DNA of 64,000 nucleotides from Wolfiporia cocos (GCA_029448655.1 JACCLO010000005.1:1054001-1118000), one strand, 5' to 3'; positions 20,433 to 31,265 are shown, numbered from the stretch's first letter. Numbers and translations: made by a program. Notes: generated from the sequence alone by a model not told the origin.

Positions 20433-22288
20433 CTCCAGACGTCGAGAAGAGCGAGGGCCAGCACCTTTTTAGGAACTGATGAACGTGTCTGTTTCCCCAG
20501 AATGCAGCAGTCACATTTTGGTGGGGCGACAGAAAAGTCGGAGGGCTTACCCGGGATAACACCTGCACGGACCATGTCGTGGACGGTGCGATAGTTGACA
20601 TGGCCGAGACGACGATGCCAGGTCGAGAGAGAGACCTGGCGGGCGGAGAACAAAGCGTGTTCAGCAGGCGGCGAGGCTCCATTTAGAGAATAAAGATGCC
20701 GGGCAGATAGCGAGCCAGAGGCAATGAGCGAGCCACTACGACGCAAGAGACGGACCGAAGAGTCATCAAAGACAATCTGGGGGCGAAGCGATGAACGACA
20801 CAGAGCAGAGATGGAGATGAGCCGAACAGTGGCTTGTGGGACAAAGAGAACATCATCCAGGGTGAGGTGGTTTCCCTTTCCTAGGGCGAGTCGGATGCGA
20901 CCGATGCCATGAGCATGTATGACGGACCCATTTATACCACGTATACCACGAGGGGCAATGGGGCGTAGCTCAAAGAAGTCCGATCTAGATGGGCTAATGT
21001 GGGCCGATGCACCGGAGTCGAAGTAGAAGGGCGCAGACCCAGTGGTAGGAACGCGTCGAAGGCCAGAGGGAAGAGGTGTTGCAGCATAGGCGGAAGGATC
21101 GGTGAGTGCTTGTGAGTGTGCAGCCCAGTCAAGGGAGACAGAAACATCCTCGAGCAACATGGTGTCATACTCGAAGTTGTCGGCTGCAGAGCAAACGGAG
21201 TCGAGCCATGCGGGTTCAACATCGGCAGCTACGCCTGCAAGCTCTGAGGTACCTGAGCAGGGAGGCTCAGCAGCGAGATATACTACCGCGCCAGAGGAGT
21301 CAACAATGAAGGCACGGCCTTGGTTGTCTGTGTACTTCTTGGGCTCGGTCCCCGTGCGGGGGCGATTCCGTTCACGCTTAGCACGTTTAGCAGCCAGTAC
21401 TTCATCACGGCGGCCCTCCATCACGCCGCCTGGTTGAAAACAGTCTGAAGCAGAGTGCCCAGAGCGTTTGCAGTTGGCGCACACCATTTTGGCAGTGCCA
21501 GACGAGGGAGCCTTAGCGATAAGGACATCAGACGTAGCAACCTTTGCACCGTCAATGAGTTGTTGCTCAAGGTCCAGGCGCCGAATGATATCATTTGGCT
21601 TCAAGTCCTGGGGATTTGCTGCGAAGGCCGAGCCAATCTGAGACTGAAGGTGCTCGAACTCGCCGGACATTGCATGTAGGAGACTGATAGTGACAAACGT
21701 CTCGTGTGTCGGAATTCCTATCCGGAACACCTTGTCGACAAGGTCCTGAATTTTTGTAGTCACCTCCGCAAGCCGCTCCGAACGCGAGTATCGAACCGAG
21801 AATAGTTCCATGATATATCGGACCTGGGCATATGGGCCCTCCTTCTCGTGACGTGTGCAGAGGGCAGTCCATGCCTTTGCAGCAGTTGCTGAGGTCGATG
21901 TCGAGGTACCGTCAACGTACGGTTCAAGGAACTTTGCCTCTTCGGGGCTACATTTCATAGCCAAGAAGCTGCATGTGACGCGATTGTTGTCCACCCAGTT
22001 CTGGAAAGCAATGGGTTCCGTCGTAGCATTTGGAGCGAAGACGGTGCCGAGGAGATACTTGTCTAGACGACTCATGCTCAGCGACTGCAGAATGTACCGG
22101 CGCCACTCAGACCAGTTCCCTTTGCCACGATCGAGAGTGATACCACCAGTCAAGAAGGCGTTTGCTGGGGTGAGCGGCTGGACTGATGGTGCAGATGATG
22201 AGGATATGCTAGGAGCAACCACAGAAGGGCCTGAAGCCTTTGAGGAGGCCTTCGAGCCAGATGGAGAAGGGGGTGTCGACTTCGTCAT
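20366..22288 (-). CDS. Copia gag-protease-integrase zinc region ORF
   Basis: The frame of 640 codons starts at MTKSTPPSPSGSK. It has a gag domain of the UBN2/copia kind (about residues 50-250), a CCHC zinc knuckle CANCKRSGHSASDC near residue 270 that binds RNA, a retroviral-type protease motif YFDSGASAHIS near residue 430, and the GAG-pre-integrase HHCC finger (WHRRLGHVN, then CDCCILGK). The frame is then lost at a run of five A residues (20466-20470), where the pol frame takes over. Confidence 0.95.
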   Translation of the reverse strand: MTKSTPPSPSGSKASSKASGPSVVAPSISSSSAPSVQPLTPANAFLTGGITLDRGKGNWSEWRRYILQSLSMSRLDKYLLGTVFAPNATTEPIAFQNWVDNNRVTCSFLAMKCSPEEAKFLEPYVDGTSTSTSATAAKAWTALCTRHEKEGPYAQVRYIMELFSVRYSRSERLAEVTTKIQDLVDKVFRIGIPTHETFVTISLLHAMSGEFEHLQSQIGSAFAANPQDLKPNDIIRRLDLEQQLIDGAKVATSDVLIAKAPSSGTAKMVCANCKRSGHSASDCFQPGGVMEGRRDEVLAAKRAKRERNRPRTGTEPKKYTDNQGRAFIVDSSGAVVYLAAEPPCSGTSELAGVAADVEPAWLDSVCSAADNFEYDTMLLEDVSVSLDWAAHSQALTDPSAYAATPLPSGLRRVPTTGSAPFYFDSGASAHISPSRSDFFELRPIAPRGIRGINGSVIHAHGIGRIRLALGKGNHLTLDDVLFVPQATVRLISISALCRSSLRPQIVFDDSSVRLLRRSGSLIASGSLSARHLYSLNGASPPAEHALFSARQVSLSTWHRRLGHVNYRTVHDMVRAGVIPGKPSDFSVAPPKCDCCILGKQTRSSVPKKVLALALLDVWSWSMRMCAVQRMFVPLLAICMR

Positions 22289-22444
22289 ATTGATACGGTC
22301 GAACTGAGTGCACGTGACTACGTGCAGAAGGAGAAGACACGACTATATGCGCGGTGGACGCACTTCTATGGGCGTTTTGCACCACCTAAAAGCTTGGCTC
22401 TAGATTCAGTGTTTCGTGGGCTCAGTCTGCCGGGACTGGAACCC

Positions 22445-22457
22445 AGGGCTCATAACC
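22445..22457 (-). other. Primer binding site, initiator-Met half-tRNA type
   Basis: Just inside the 5' LTR the element sense reads GGTTATGAGCCCT. That is complementary to the anticodon arm of initiator tRNA-Met (GGGCTCATAACC), not to a tRNA 3' end. Copia-type elements such as Drosophila copia and yeast Ty5 prime from a cleaved iMet half-tRNA in this way. Confidence 0.75.
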
Positions 22458-22733
22458 TTTAAAATCTAGATAGCCGTGAGCTTATCTCAGTCGAGGTGAT
22501 GGTACAACGACTCTATTACAGTACCTAGATAGCCGTGAGCTTATCTACGTAGTACTGTGTGTAAGTATACGAGGCGATTGTGTATTATAGAGTAAGAAAC
22601 ATACCTCAGTCGAGGTGATGGTACAACGACTGAGGAAAGAGAGAAACGAAGTGAGCGAGGCTATATGAACCAATCTACACGTGATATTGACAGGTTGGCA
22701 TTCGATGACGATGGGACATATCTAGTGACGACA
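22458..22733 (-). repeat. 5' LTR of the copia element
   Basis: 276 bp; I see no difference from the copy at 17422-17697. The outer flank TCCCC matches that of the other LTR. Confidence 0.93.
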
Positions 22734-23247
22734 TCCCCCACCAGGGATCAAACTAACGTACCTACGTCTCATATTGTCACATGACCCAGTCCGCCAGTTA
22801 CACAGTGGACTAGTAGTTACGCGTCGCCCCCCCTCTTGGTCGCCTAACACCTAGCTTACATAATACATACATGTGACTTCCCAATCATTAGTGCACACGG
22901 CCCTTGCCTTTAGGGCGGGCCCAACTCAGTAGCGTACTGGATCCTCATGTATATAAGCTAGTCGTCTGAGGTCTTACAACCTCAGACTTGTTATTGTACT
23001 TCTGGGGTGTGTCCCTCACTACTCATCTCGTCTGCCTTGTCTGAGGTCTGCTGCGTGCCAACACAGTCTTGAAACGTAGCTTCTCGTGGATTCTTTAGAC
23101 CAACATTAGGTGGTACGACAACAGATAAGTTTTGTGTCACTTTGGCCCGGCTTTGGACGGCCTTGGCTTTTCAAAACCTCAAGCCGGGCCCCCATTGACA
23201 GCCCACAGCTTGGCCCAGCCCAGCCTGGGGCTTGCCCGGGGCCTGGC

Positions 23248-23789
23248 TGTTACGGATCGAATATCCGTTCAACGCAAAATAACCAAGTCGAGTTACTCAG
23301 CGTATCGAGTAGCGCACTACTCGTCGGACTCCTCAGAGTCAGAGCATCGATATACAAGCTGCAGGCTTAATTGCTCAAGCCTTTGAGAACGAGTATAAGA
23401 TCCTTGTAATTCAACAAGGTTGAGCTGAGGAACTCGACCGGTATTTACATCAGGTTATATACTACGGTCTGTTAATCGGGGTCATAGTGTCCTTGGTACT
23501 GCTACTATTAAGTCCGTCAGGCTAACGGCATAAGTAATAAAGGAGAAGTGTTGTGGTTGAGTGCAACAAGGGATGAAACTGAGAACTACTGTGGTTAGAC
23601 ACAGAATATCAGCTAGAACGCGATGTGAACGTGGAGAGTGGGCATAGGGTTGTTATACATGAAACAGGGCCTACGGTTGAACGGAGGCCCCTAGAAATAG
23701 AGCGCTGGGTACGGCGGTTGAACGCTAAGTCCTAATACACAGTGCGACGTCAAAGAGAATATTCGAGTGTACCTGGTAAGATCGTAACA
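23248..23789 (-). mobile_element. Solo LTR, family A, copy A1
   Basis: Ends are TGTTACGG and CGTAACA with a perfect 5-bp duplication CTGGC (23243-23247 and 23790-23794). It is inverted relative to A2 and A3, judged from the position of the TATA-like GTATATAAC. It lies inside the split hAT element. No internal retrotransposon sequence remains. Confidence 0.88.
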
Positions 23790-24418
23790 CTGGCACTGTG
23801 AGGATAATCATCACTGTAGCCACACAGACTTATAACATACCTTCTCCAACTATCATCTTCTGACAAAGCCAAGCTCCAGTATCTTCAATAATTAGTAAAT
23901 TATAGTGTGAAATCATCATTTCACTGGCACGGTGCTCTGTGGTGTGCCTTCCAAATGGGGTATCATATAGGTGCCCAAAAGTGAGCGACAGGCTTCAGCA
24001 CCAAGAATTCAATTCATGGGACTATCCTCTAGCTTGAATTTAAAAAAAATAGAGATACTACATTGGAATATAGCATACTGCTACTATATAAATCATAGTT
24101 ACTAGACATTTTATCTGTTAGAGCTTTCAGGCCCAGGGCTCATGGCTTGGCCTGGCCTGGCCTATGGCCCAAAGCCGGGCCTGGCACATCACTAGTGGTC
24201 CAGCTTGTTTTATAATGGACCGAGTCAGATGTACGGTGTCTACGGTGGTGCAGTATGGATGAGCGAGGCTATCACTGGATTAGGAAACATCAGCGGGTCA
24301 CAATGAGCCATGCAGAAACATTACATGGAATGCTGTGACTTGGTCTGATTTAGTCTCGGTTCCAGCCACTCTACAGTGCATGGCAGTCACCAAGTGGACA
24401 TCGAAAAAAAATGCTCGG

Positions 24419-25127
24419 TGTTACGGTTATTTCGAATTTTTCGAACGCTGGCAGAACTCACCATAGGGTGAATACAATACAGGGACTTGTTGCGCAACCA
24501 ACCCCCTGGCTATTCGTGACTCATACTGGGCGCACCCCCGGTTGTATTAGTAAATAGGGCGAGTTTCGTCTTTGGCAGATTCCACTCTGCCCCGTTTCAT
24601 GTTTATCATTTACTAGCTGATAGATGGCGTTCAACCGCCATCATCATTCCTATCTATCGTCTCGGATATATCATTACATACTCATCAAACGTTTGGTACT
24701 ATAGCGTAGATAGTAGCGGTGACATCTGGGATGGACTTGACCCCTAAAACCTAATGTAGTATATAAACTCATGTACTTACTGTCGAAGCTCTTCAGCTCG
24801 ACCTTGTTGTACAAACAAGAAGTCTTATACCCGTTCTCAAACGTAGGAAACTATGCTCAGTATTCCCTCGAGCAACCGAATGACTAAGTCCTCGAAGTGC
24901 ACACTGACTTCTCGGACTTAGGCGAGTCTTCTGTTTCACCAGACTCGCACTTGAACAGATTATATCCTCTAATGCGTATTGGATATCAAACGATCTCCTA
25001 GGAACTTCACCTAGGACTTGAAGGCATCTAACGGATATTTGCCTTGCACACAGCAAACGCGCCTACGTGCAGAAGAACGATTTATATTCGTAACTCGAAT
25101 ATACGAACGGGTATTCGACCCGTAACA
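24419..25127 (+). mobile_element. Solo LTR, family B, copy B1
   Basis: 709 bp from TGTTACGGTTATTTCG to GACCCGTAACA, with a perfect duplication CTCGG at 24414-24418 and 25128-25132. It has a TATA-like AGTATATAAAC near 24757. Family B shares the ends and the motif CAGCTCGACCTTGTTG with family A, so the two are related gypsy-type LTRs. Confidence 0.9.
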
Positions 25128-26239
25128 CTCGGGTCGTGCTGTAGAGTGGTGGCACACATTTTTTTTCGATGTCCGCTTGGCCTCATCTGTGTGGCACCGC
25201 TCCGAACGTCTGGGACCGAGATTTGCGGACAAGCAAACTCGACGAATTTCATAGTGCATGCACATGAGCGTTTTGTGCAAATCTAAGACCGGGAGCATAC
25301 TCAGATGGCTTGAAAACCCCTAAAAAACTGGTTCCGAAATTTTTCCCACGAGTATTTAGGTGTGCCAAATTTTTTCGAGTAATTTTGACCGGCACTTACA
25401 TGGCGCTTACACAATCAGAGATGTAGAAAATGCTATACGAGTGACTGAAAATCCAATGAATACAGACAAATTAATCCAGTGTGCCCTCTAAGGCTTTCAT
25501 TGCACCTTCTGAAATCTTTCGGTGCCGTTTCTGCTTCCGCACAGCCCATGCAGCTGCCTTACCTGTGAGTCCATGGCGATAGGCATCCATAAACCACCAA
25601 GACCTGTTAATAAATCGGTGGATGGTCTCCACTGGGCACAAGTCGAGTGCTTTGAAAGCTTTCTTTTTGCATCATCAAAATTCTTCATTGGGACTTCACG
25701 GTACCTGTATTTGCACCATCCCCAGTACTGAATAAATCAATTTTTTCAGTTAAAATAAGCATAATACAACCAATTTCCACTCACCATCTCAATGGGATTG
25801 AGCTCACAATGGAACCTTGGGAGGAAAATGCATTGATGGCCAGCCTCCTTGATAACAGCCTCTAGCATCGATGGCTGATTTACAAAGTCATCCTGCTGAC
25901 TCAGCAGATGGGCCATACAGCAATTTGTGCTCTCGAACGGGCATACAGGTGCACATTAGCCCTCAAGTGGCTAACTGTAAAACCGCGCTCTTCCAGGACT
26001 TGTTGCAGACCCTTCGGCTTGCCATTACCTAATGTCATTTTCTGTGGCTTGCCACGAAGCTTGACAACTGGATTATTCTCAGGAATTATGGTGTCCTGCT
26101 GTCAGTGTTGCTTACCCCCATTGCTCTTGTTCATATCAAAAGCTCATAGTGCATCTGGTGTAAGCAATGCATGTGCAGATGACTAATCAAAGATGAACAG
26201 TGCCATGCACTCAGGGTGAGCTTTCTCAAATATTGAGAT

Positions 26240-26950
26240 TGTTACGGTTATTTTGAATTTTTCGAACGCTGGCAGAACTCACCATAGGGCGAATACGATA
26301 CAGGGACTTGTTGCGCAACCAACCCCCTGGCTACTCGTGACTCTACTGGGCATATCCCCAGTTGTACTAGCAGATAGGGTGTGTTTCGACTCTGACAGAT
26401 CCAACTCTGTCCTCGTTTCATGTTTATCATTTATTAGCTGACAGATGGCGTTCAACCGCCATCATCATTCCTATCTATCATTTCGGATATATCACTACAT
26501 ACTTATCAAACGTTTGGTACTATAGCGTAGATAGTAGTGGTGACATCTGGGACGAACTTGACCCCTAAAACCTAGCGTAGTATAAAAGCTCGTGTACTTA
26601 TTGTCGAGGCTCTTCAGCTCGACCTTGTTGTACAAACAAGAAGTCTTATACTCGTTCTCAAACGTAGGAAACTACACTCAGTATTTCTCACTCGAGCAAC
26701 CGAACGACTAAGTCCTCGAAGTGCACACTGACTTCTCGGACTTAGGCGAGTCTTATATTCTATCAGACTCGCACTTGAACAGATTATATCCTCTAACGCG
26801 TATTGGATATTAACCGATCTCCTAAGGACTTCACTTAGGACTTGAAGGCATCTAACAAATATTTGCCTTGCATACGGCTATACGCCTACGTGCAGAAGAA
26901 CGAACTATATTCGCGATTCGAATATACGAATGGGTATTCGACCCGTAACA
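26240..26950 (+). mobile_element. Solo LTR, family B, copy B2
   Basis: 711 bp, TGTTACGG to CCCGTAACA, with a perfect duplication GAGAT (26235-26239 and 26951-26955). It is inserted in the transposase gene between codons for QAIS and IFEKAHPE. Confidence 0.92.
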
Positions 26951-27108
26951 GAGATTGCCTGTTTGATTTGTGCAATGAGTTGTGCTGTGTCCCACCATGT
27001 GTCTGCATTCGACCCGGGATAAATAATTTTGCGTGCATCCTCAACGATAACCCCAGATTGTGGGTCAACATGAATGAGGCGACTGGTTGCTTCAAGGATG
27101 AAGTCTGA

Positions 27109-27651
27109 TGTTACGATCGTACCAGGTACACTCGGATATTCGTATTTGACGTCTCATTGTGTATGAGGACTTAGCGTTCAACCGCTGTGCCCAGCGCTCT
27201 ATTTCTAAGGGCCTCCGCTCAACCATAGGCCCTGTTTCATGTATAACAACCCTATGCCCATTCTCCGTGTTCGCATCGCGTTCTAGCTGATATTCTGTGT
27301 CTAACCACAGCATCTCCATGTTTCATCCCTTGTTGCGCTCAACCACAACACTTCTCCTTTATCACTTATATCGTTAGCTTGATGGACTTAATAGTAGCAG
27401 TACCAAGGACACTATGACCCCGATTAACAGATCGTAGTATATAACCTGATGTAAATACCGGTCGAGTTCCTCAGCTCGACCTTGTTGAATTACAAGGATC
27501 TTATACTCATTCTCAAGGGCTTAAGCAATTAAGCCTGTCACTTGTATATCGACGCTCTGACTCTAAGGAGTCCGACGAGTAGTGCGCTACTCGATACGCT
27601 GAGTAACTCGACTTGGTTATTTTGCGTTGAACGGATATTCGATCCGTAACA
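27109..27651 (+). mobile_element. Solo LTR, family A, copy A2
   Basis: 543 bp, TGTTACGATCG to GATCCGTAACA, with a perfect duplication TCTGA (27104-27108 and 27652-27656). It is inserted in the transposase gene between IIHVSD and FILEATSR. A TATA-like GTATATAAC lies near 27434. Confidence 0.92.
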
Positions 27652-29534
27652 TCTGAGACATGGATTATCCACCCTTGGCCCTTTTTCTGGAGAATTATCT
27701 CGTCTTTACGAAGCCTGCCAAGGTGGATATTTAGCTGAAGCTCTTCTCGCACCCTTTGATGAATGCTTACCACGCAGATCACTTGTAATCATTTACATGA
27801 AAACAACACTCATCATGGAAGAGTGCCACCATCTCCTGTTCACCTTGTTTGAGGTTTGGCTTGATAGGGGTGAGTTCTGCTCCTTCATAGTGGGTCATCT
27901 GTGACTCAAACTGAGCCATTGCTGGCAGGAACACTTCCTGTCGATATTTCACAACATCAAGCCACTCATGGCCATCCATGTAAACCCCTTTCTTGATCAC
28001 TGTGCGGCGCCATCCCAGTCTGATAAGCCAACAGTGAGCAGTACGTTCTGATATGGGTGCCTTCAAAGCGATGTTAAGTCCTGAAAGGATGATGTCGTTG
28101 AGCGCAGCTTGGAAAGATCGAGGGGTGACTTCGCCGGATTTCTGTGTGGTGAGCCAATTACGAGCTGCTGATTGGACTGACTCATCATTGAGATGAGAAT
28201 GCACATTCTTGCAACCACCACACTTCTCGATTGGCAGCTGTTTGAAGACCTGATAATGCCAGGTGAGTGCTCGCACGTGGCATGCAAAGTATGTTTCATC
28301 TCCTTCATGCCACTGCCTCACAATCTCCAAGCTCACAGGAGTGTGACGATAGCCCTTGAGGTGCAATGTTGCAAAATCACGAATTATGATAAGCTGGTTG
28401 ATCTGTGACATGGTGAGTTGACCATGCTTCTTGAGATTTTCCCTGATTTGATCCCGGAGCTCCGTCCAACCACGAACGCTGGCCCCTGCAGCCATCTCTT
28501 CCATGATCTCGTCCTCCCAGCCCTCATTGTCACGATCCTCTGTAGCTGTCGGCTCTTCTGTCACTGGAGACTCAGAACCAGTGGGAACATCTGCCTCTGG
28601 GTCTGGCAGCAACATCAGCTCAGATTGGATACCCATCTCGGGAGCCTCTGCAGTCTGGGAACCTTGCATATCTGATGCCATAGGTTGAGTAGGAGAGCTG
28701 TCAGCATGGGATGCAGTGAGCAGAAAACTGAAATTTGTGAGTGTTGATTGATCCTTGAGCAGGCTCCGATAGCACTTCTGAGTGCGCTTTGACTTGCTGC
28801 CAATGTCAGGGCCTTTTGCATATGCCTTTGGATGTCCTGGTGAGTGGTTCTCTACGTCAGTCTATTGCTGCTACTGACTTAGGTAAACATACCCTTCGGC
28901 GGCTGCTTTGCATGCTTCTTGCCCCGCCGCTGTGCATCTGGGACCCAATTCTCATCCTGGGGGTCATCTCCTGCCTCCTCTGCCATTTCCACCATGCACT
29001 GTAAGAAATCCTCACTTTCAAGATCCTCCCAGTCCGACTCTTCTTCCACATCAGACTTGGAGTCTTGACCCTCCATCAAGAAAGCAGGTTTCAAGCTGTC
29101 ATGATGCAGCTGTGGCTCCCACTCATCTGCAGAGTCATCTTCTACTGAGGCCTCTGTTGAAGGCACAGGAGCAGCTGGAGACTTGATACATTGATTCTTG
29201 AGCCCAGTGATGTTTCTCTTGTGCTTTGAAGGATGCATGCTTAACAGAGACAGGCATACAATGCAAGACTTAATGATTTTCTATAGAGCACATCGCTTGA
29301 TGGAATTTCGTCATGATGGCACCATCAGACACAGAATAATGAGTAGAATAGTTTGCGCATTTTATCGGACTTTTAGCGATTTTTGGGCGCTATGCCAAAT
29401 TTTTGGGGTAAAGATTTCCAAATTGAATTTCAGAGAAATCGGCTCATACAAATCACTTTGTCCTACACACAGATTACCTTGTGATATCGAACAATGCTAT
29501 CGTGCATCAGAAACGGCAAGCAAAACTCGGTCAA

Positions 29535-29841
29535 AAAATTTGTCAAGTTTGCTTGTCCACAACTGTACAGATGAAGGCAGCGGAGAGTATTGATCTCGCC
29601 AAGGCTGCCATGAATAAATATGCCGACTGTCGACGACAACCCTCAAGAAAGTACAAGGTCAGAGACAAGGTCTGGCTCAACAGCACCAACCTTCACATTG
29701 GCACCCCATCACGGAAACTGTCCCCAAAGTGATATGGACCCTACACAGTAGCCACAAAAGTCGGCATGGGTGCATACCGGCTAACATTGATGCCTGATAT
29801 GTGACACAGTATGCCTGTGGGACTCACCAAGCCTAAGTCTT
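29535..29841 (+). pseudogene. Ty3/gypsy polyprotein fragment, integrase C-terminal region
   Basis: It reads MNKYADCRRQPSRKYKVRDK, VWLNSTNLHIGTPSRKLSPK and YGPYTVATKVGMGAYRL, the classical end of a gypsy integrase (GPY/F module). At least two in-frame TGA codons break it, one between SPK and YGPY, the other after LMPDM. Upstream domains are missing. The LTR starting at 30086 is downstream in the right orientation to be its 3' LTR. Confidence 0.8.
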
Positions 29842-30085
29842 GAGGTACTAGGCGACTCAGTGAGGGGCAATACTAGCGCAGCAGGGGTGAGAGGTGCTTC
29901 TACGGTGCAAGCCAAGAAGAATAGAACTAAAGATTGTAGGCATGTAGCCTCAAGCTTAAATACATGTGTGTGTGTTGGTTATGTGCTACTGTACAGTTAC
30001 ATACCAATGTGTTTAGGTGGCTTATGCCAAGGGGCAAGCCGTTATCTTATCTACTTTGTTTGGACTCTATCTACAATGGCCGTGT

Positions 30086-30538
30086 TGTCACAGATTATTC
30101 TGTGACGTATAGGTACGGCCCCCCTCGGGCTCAAACATACATACTGAAGTCCTCGATATCACATGACCTGACCCTGTAGTGTAGCGGTTGCGCGTTGCCC
30201 CCCACACGTCTAGATAGATCACATGTAGGTAGACAATATCATTACATAAGCAGTGATCACATGTACAGTGCACGGCCCCTGCCTTTAGGGCAAGCCAGGA
30301 TTTCTAGCGTAGTACGTCTGCATGTATATATACCTACGTCTGAGGCCTTACAGCCTCAGACTCGTTAATGTCACTCTGGGGTGTGTTCCTCTATACTCTA
30401 TCCCACTTGCTTGACTGAGTGCCCGGTGCTGCCATAACATAGGGACGTGATGAACCCCTTGGCAGATATACACTACACCTTACCAATATCAACAAGGCCT
30501 CTAGCTAGTGCCCCAGGCCCCCTCTTGCTTGTGTGACA
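30086..30538 (+). repeat. LTR of family C, probably a 3' LTR
   Basis: About 453 bp from TGTCACAGATTATTCTG to TTGTGTGACA, collinear with the solo LTR that starts at 17389, including CTGAGGCCTTACAGCCTCAG and TGTATATATACC. No matching 5-bp duplication is seen. That fits an LTR still joined to the gypsy fragment on its left. Confidence 0.6.
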
Positions 30539-30543
30539 ACAAC

Positions 30544-31250
30544 TGTTACGGTTATTTCGATTTTTCGAATATCGACAGAACTCACCACCGGGCGAATACG
30601 ATACAGGGACTTGTTGCACAACCAACTCCCCTGGCTACTCGTGACTCTACTGGGCGCATACCCAGTTGTACTAGTCTATAGGGCGCGTTTCATCTTTGGC
30701 AGATCCAACCCTGCCACCGTTTCATGTTCATCGTTTATTAGCTGATAGATGGCGTTCAACCGCCATCATTCCTATCTATCGTCTCAGGGATATCACTACA
30801 TACCTATCAAACGTTTGGTACTATAGCGTAGATAGTATCGGTGACATCTGGGACGGGCTTGACCCCTAAAACCCAACGTAGTATATAAACTCATGTACTT
30901 ACTGTCGAAGCTCTTCAGCTCGACCTTGTTGTATAAACAAGAAGTCTTATACTCATTCTCAAACATAGGAAACTACGCTCAGTATTTCTCGCTCGAGCAA
31001 CCGAACGACTAAGTCCTCGAAGTGCACAGTGACTTCTCGGACTTAGGCGAGTCTTATATTCTACTAGACTCACACTTGAACAGATTATATCCTCTAACGC
31101 GTATTGGATATTATACGATCTCCTAGGAATTCCACCTAGGACTTGAAGGCATCTAACGAGCATTTGCCTTGCACACAGCTACGCGCTCACGTGCAGAAGA
31201 ACGATCTATTTCGCGATTCGAATATACGAACGGGTATTCAACCCGTAACA
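30544..31250 (+). mobile_element. Solo LTR, family B, copy B3
   Basis: 707 bp, TGTTACGG to CCCGTAACA, with a perfect duplication ACAAC (30539-30543 and 31251-31255). It has the same orientation as B1 and B2. Confidence 0.9.
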
Positions 31251-31265
31251 ACAACTAGGTATAGT

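Larger units (their letters stand above)
17422..22733 (-). mobile_element. Ty1/copia LTR retrotransposon, structurally complete
   Basis: The element is 5.3 kb in minus orientation. Its two 276-bp LTRs look identical base for base, and both flanks are TCCCC (5-bp duplication). The order is 5' LTR, primer site, gag, protease, integrase, reverse transcriptase, RNase H, purine tract, 3' LTR, with integrase before RT as in copia. Apart from one frameshift in pol the coding region is open throughout. Identical LTRs imply a very recent insertion. It landed in an older solo LTR. Confidence 0.95.
17389..23139 (+). mobile_element. Solo LTR of family C, itself interrupted by a copia element
   Basis: It starts TGTCACAGATTCTG and ends TTTTGTGTCA with a perfect 5-bp duplication CTTTG (17384-17388 and 23140-23144). 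After removing the copia insertion the LTR is about 435 bp. It aligns with the LTR at 30086-30538, including the motif CTGAGGTCTTACAACCTCAG and a TATA-like ATGTATATAAG near 22953. Confidence 0.7.
17345..24194. mobile_element. hAT-type miniature element, split by nested retrotransposons
   Basis: Ends are TAGTGATGTGCC at 17345 and GGCACATCACTA at 24194, a typical hAT-like terminus. The flank GTGGTCC recurs on both sides (17335-17342 and 24195-24202, 7 of 8 bases), two bases from the left end. If the inserted LTRs and the copia element are removed, about 620-640 bp remain. That matches the uninterrupted relative at 34607-35222, and both have GC-rich CCGGGCC/GGCCCGG inner arms. It has no coding capacity. 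Confidence 0.7.
25471..29238 (-). pseudogene. DDE transposase gene split by two solo LTRs and by stop codons
   Basis: The start at 29238 gives MHPSKHKRNITGLKNQ, followed by an acidic region, a second exon from 28836 and a long frame to 27779. The catalytic parts are recognisable: first Asp in HDECCFHVNDYK (about 27790), second Asp in FIFD before SSAHAL (about 26190), and Glu in HCELNPIEM (about 25800) followed after an intron by YWGWCKYRYREVP. Codons resume exactly on the other side of the LTRs at 27109-27651 and 26240-26950. Four in-frame stops remain (near 27780, 26187, 26150 and 26108), each explained by one C-to-T change. The family is a common basidiomycete DDE-superfamily endonuclease. 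I did not find convincing terminal repeats of its element. Confidence 0.85.
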
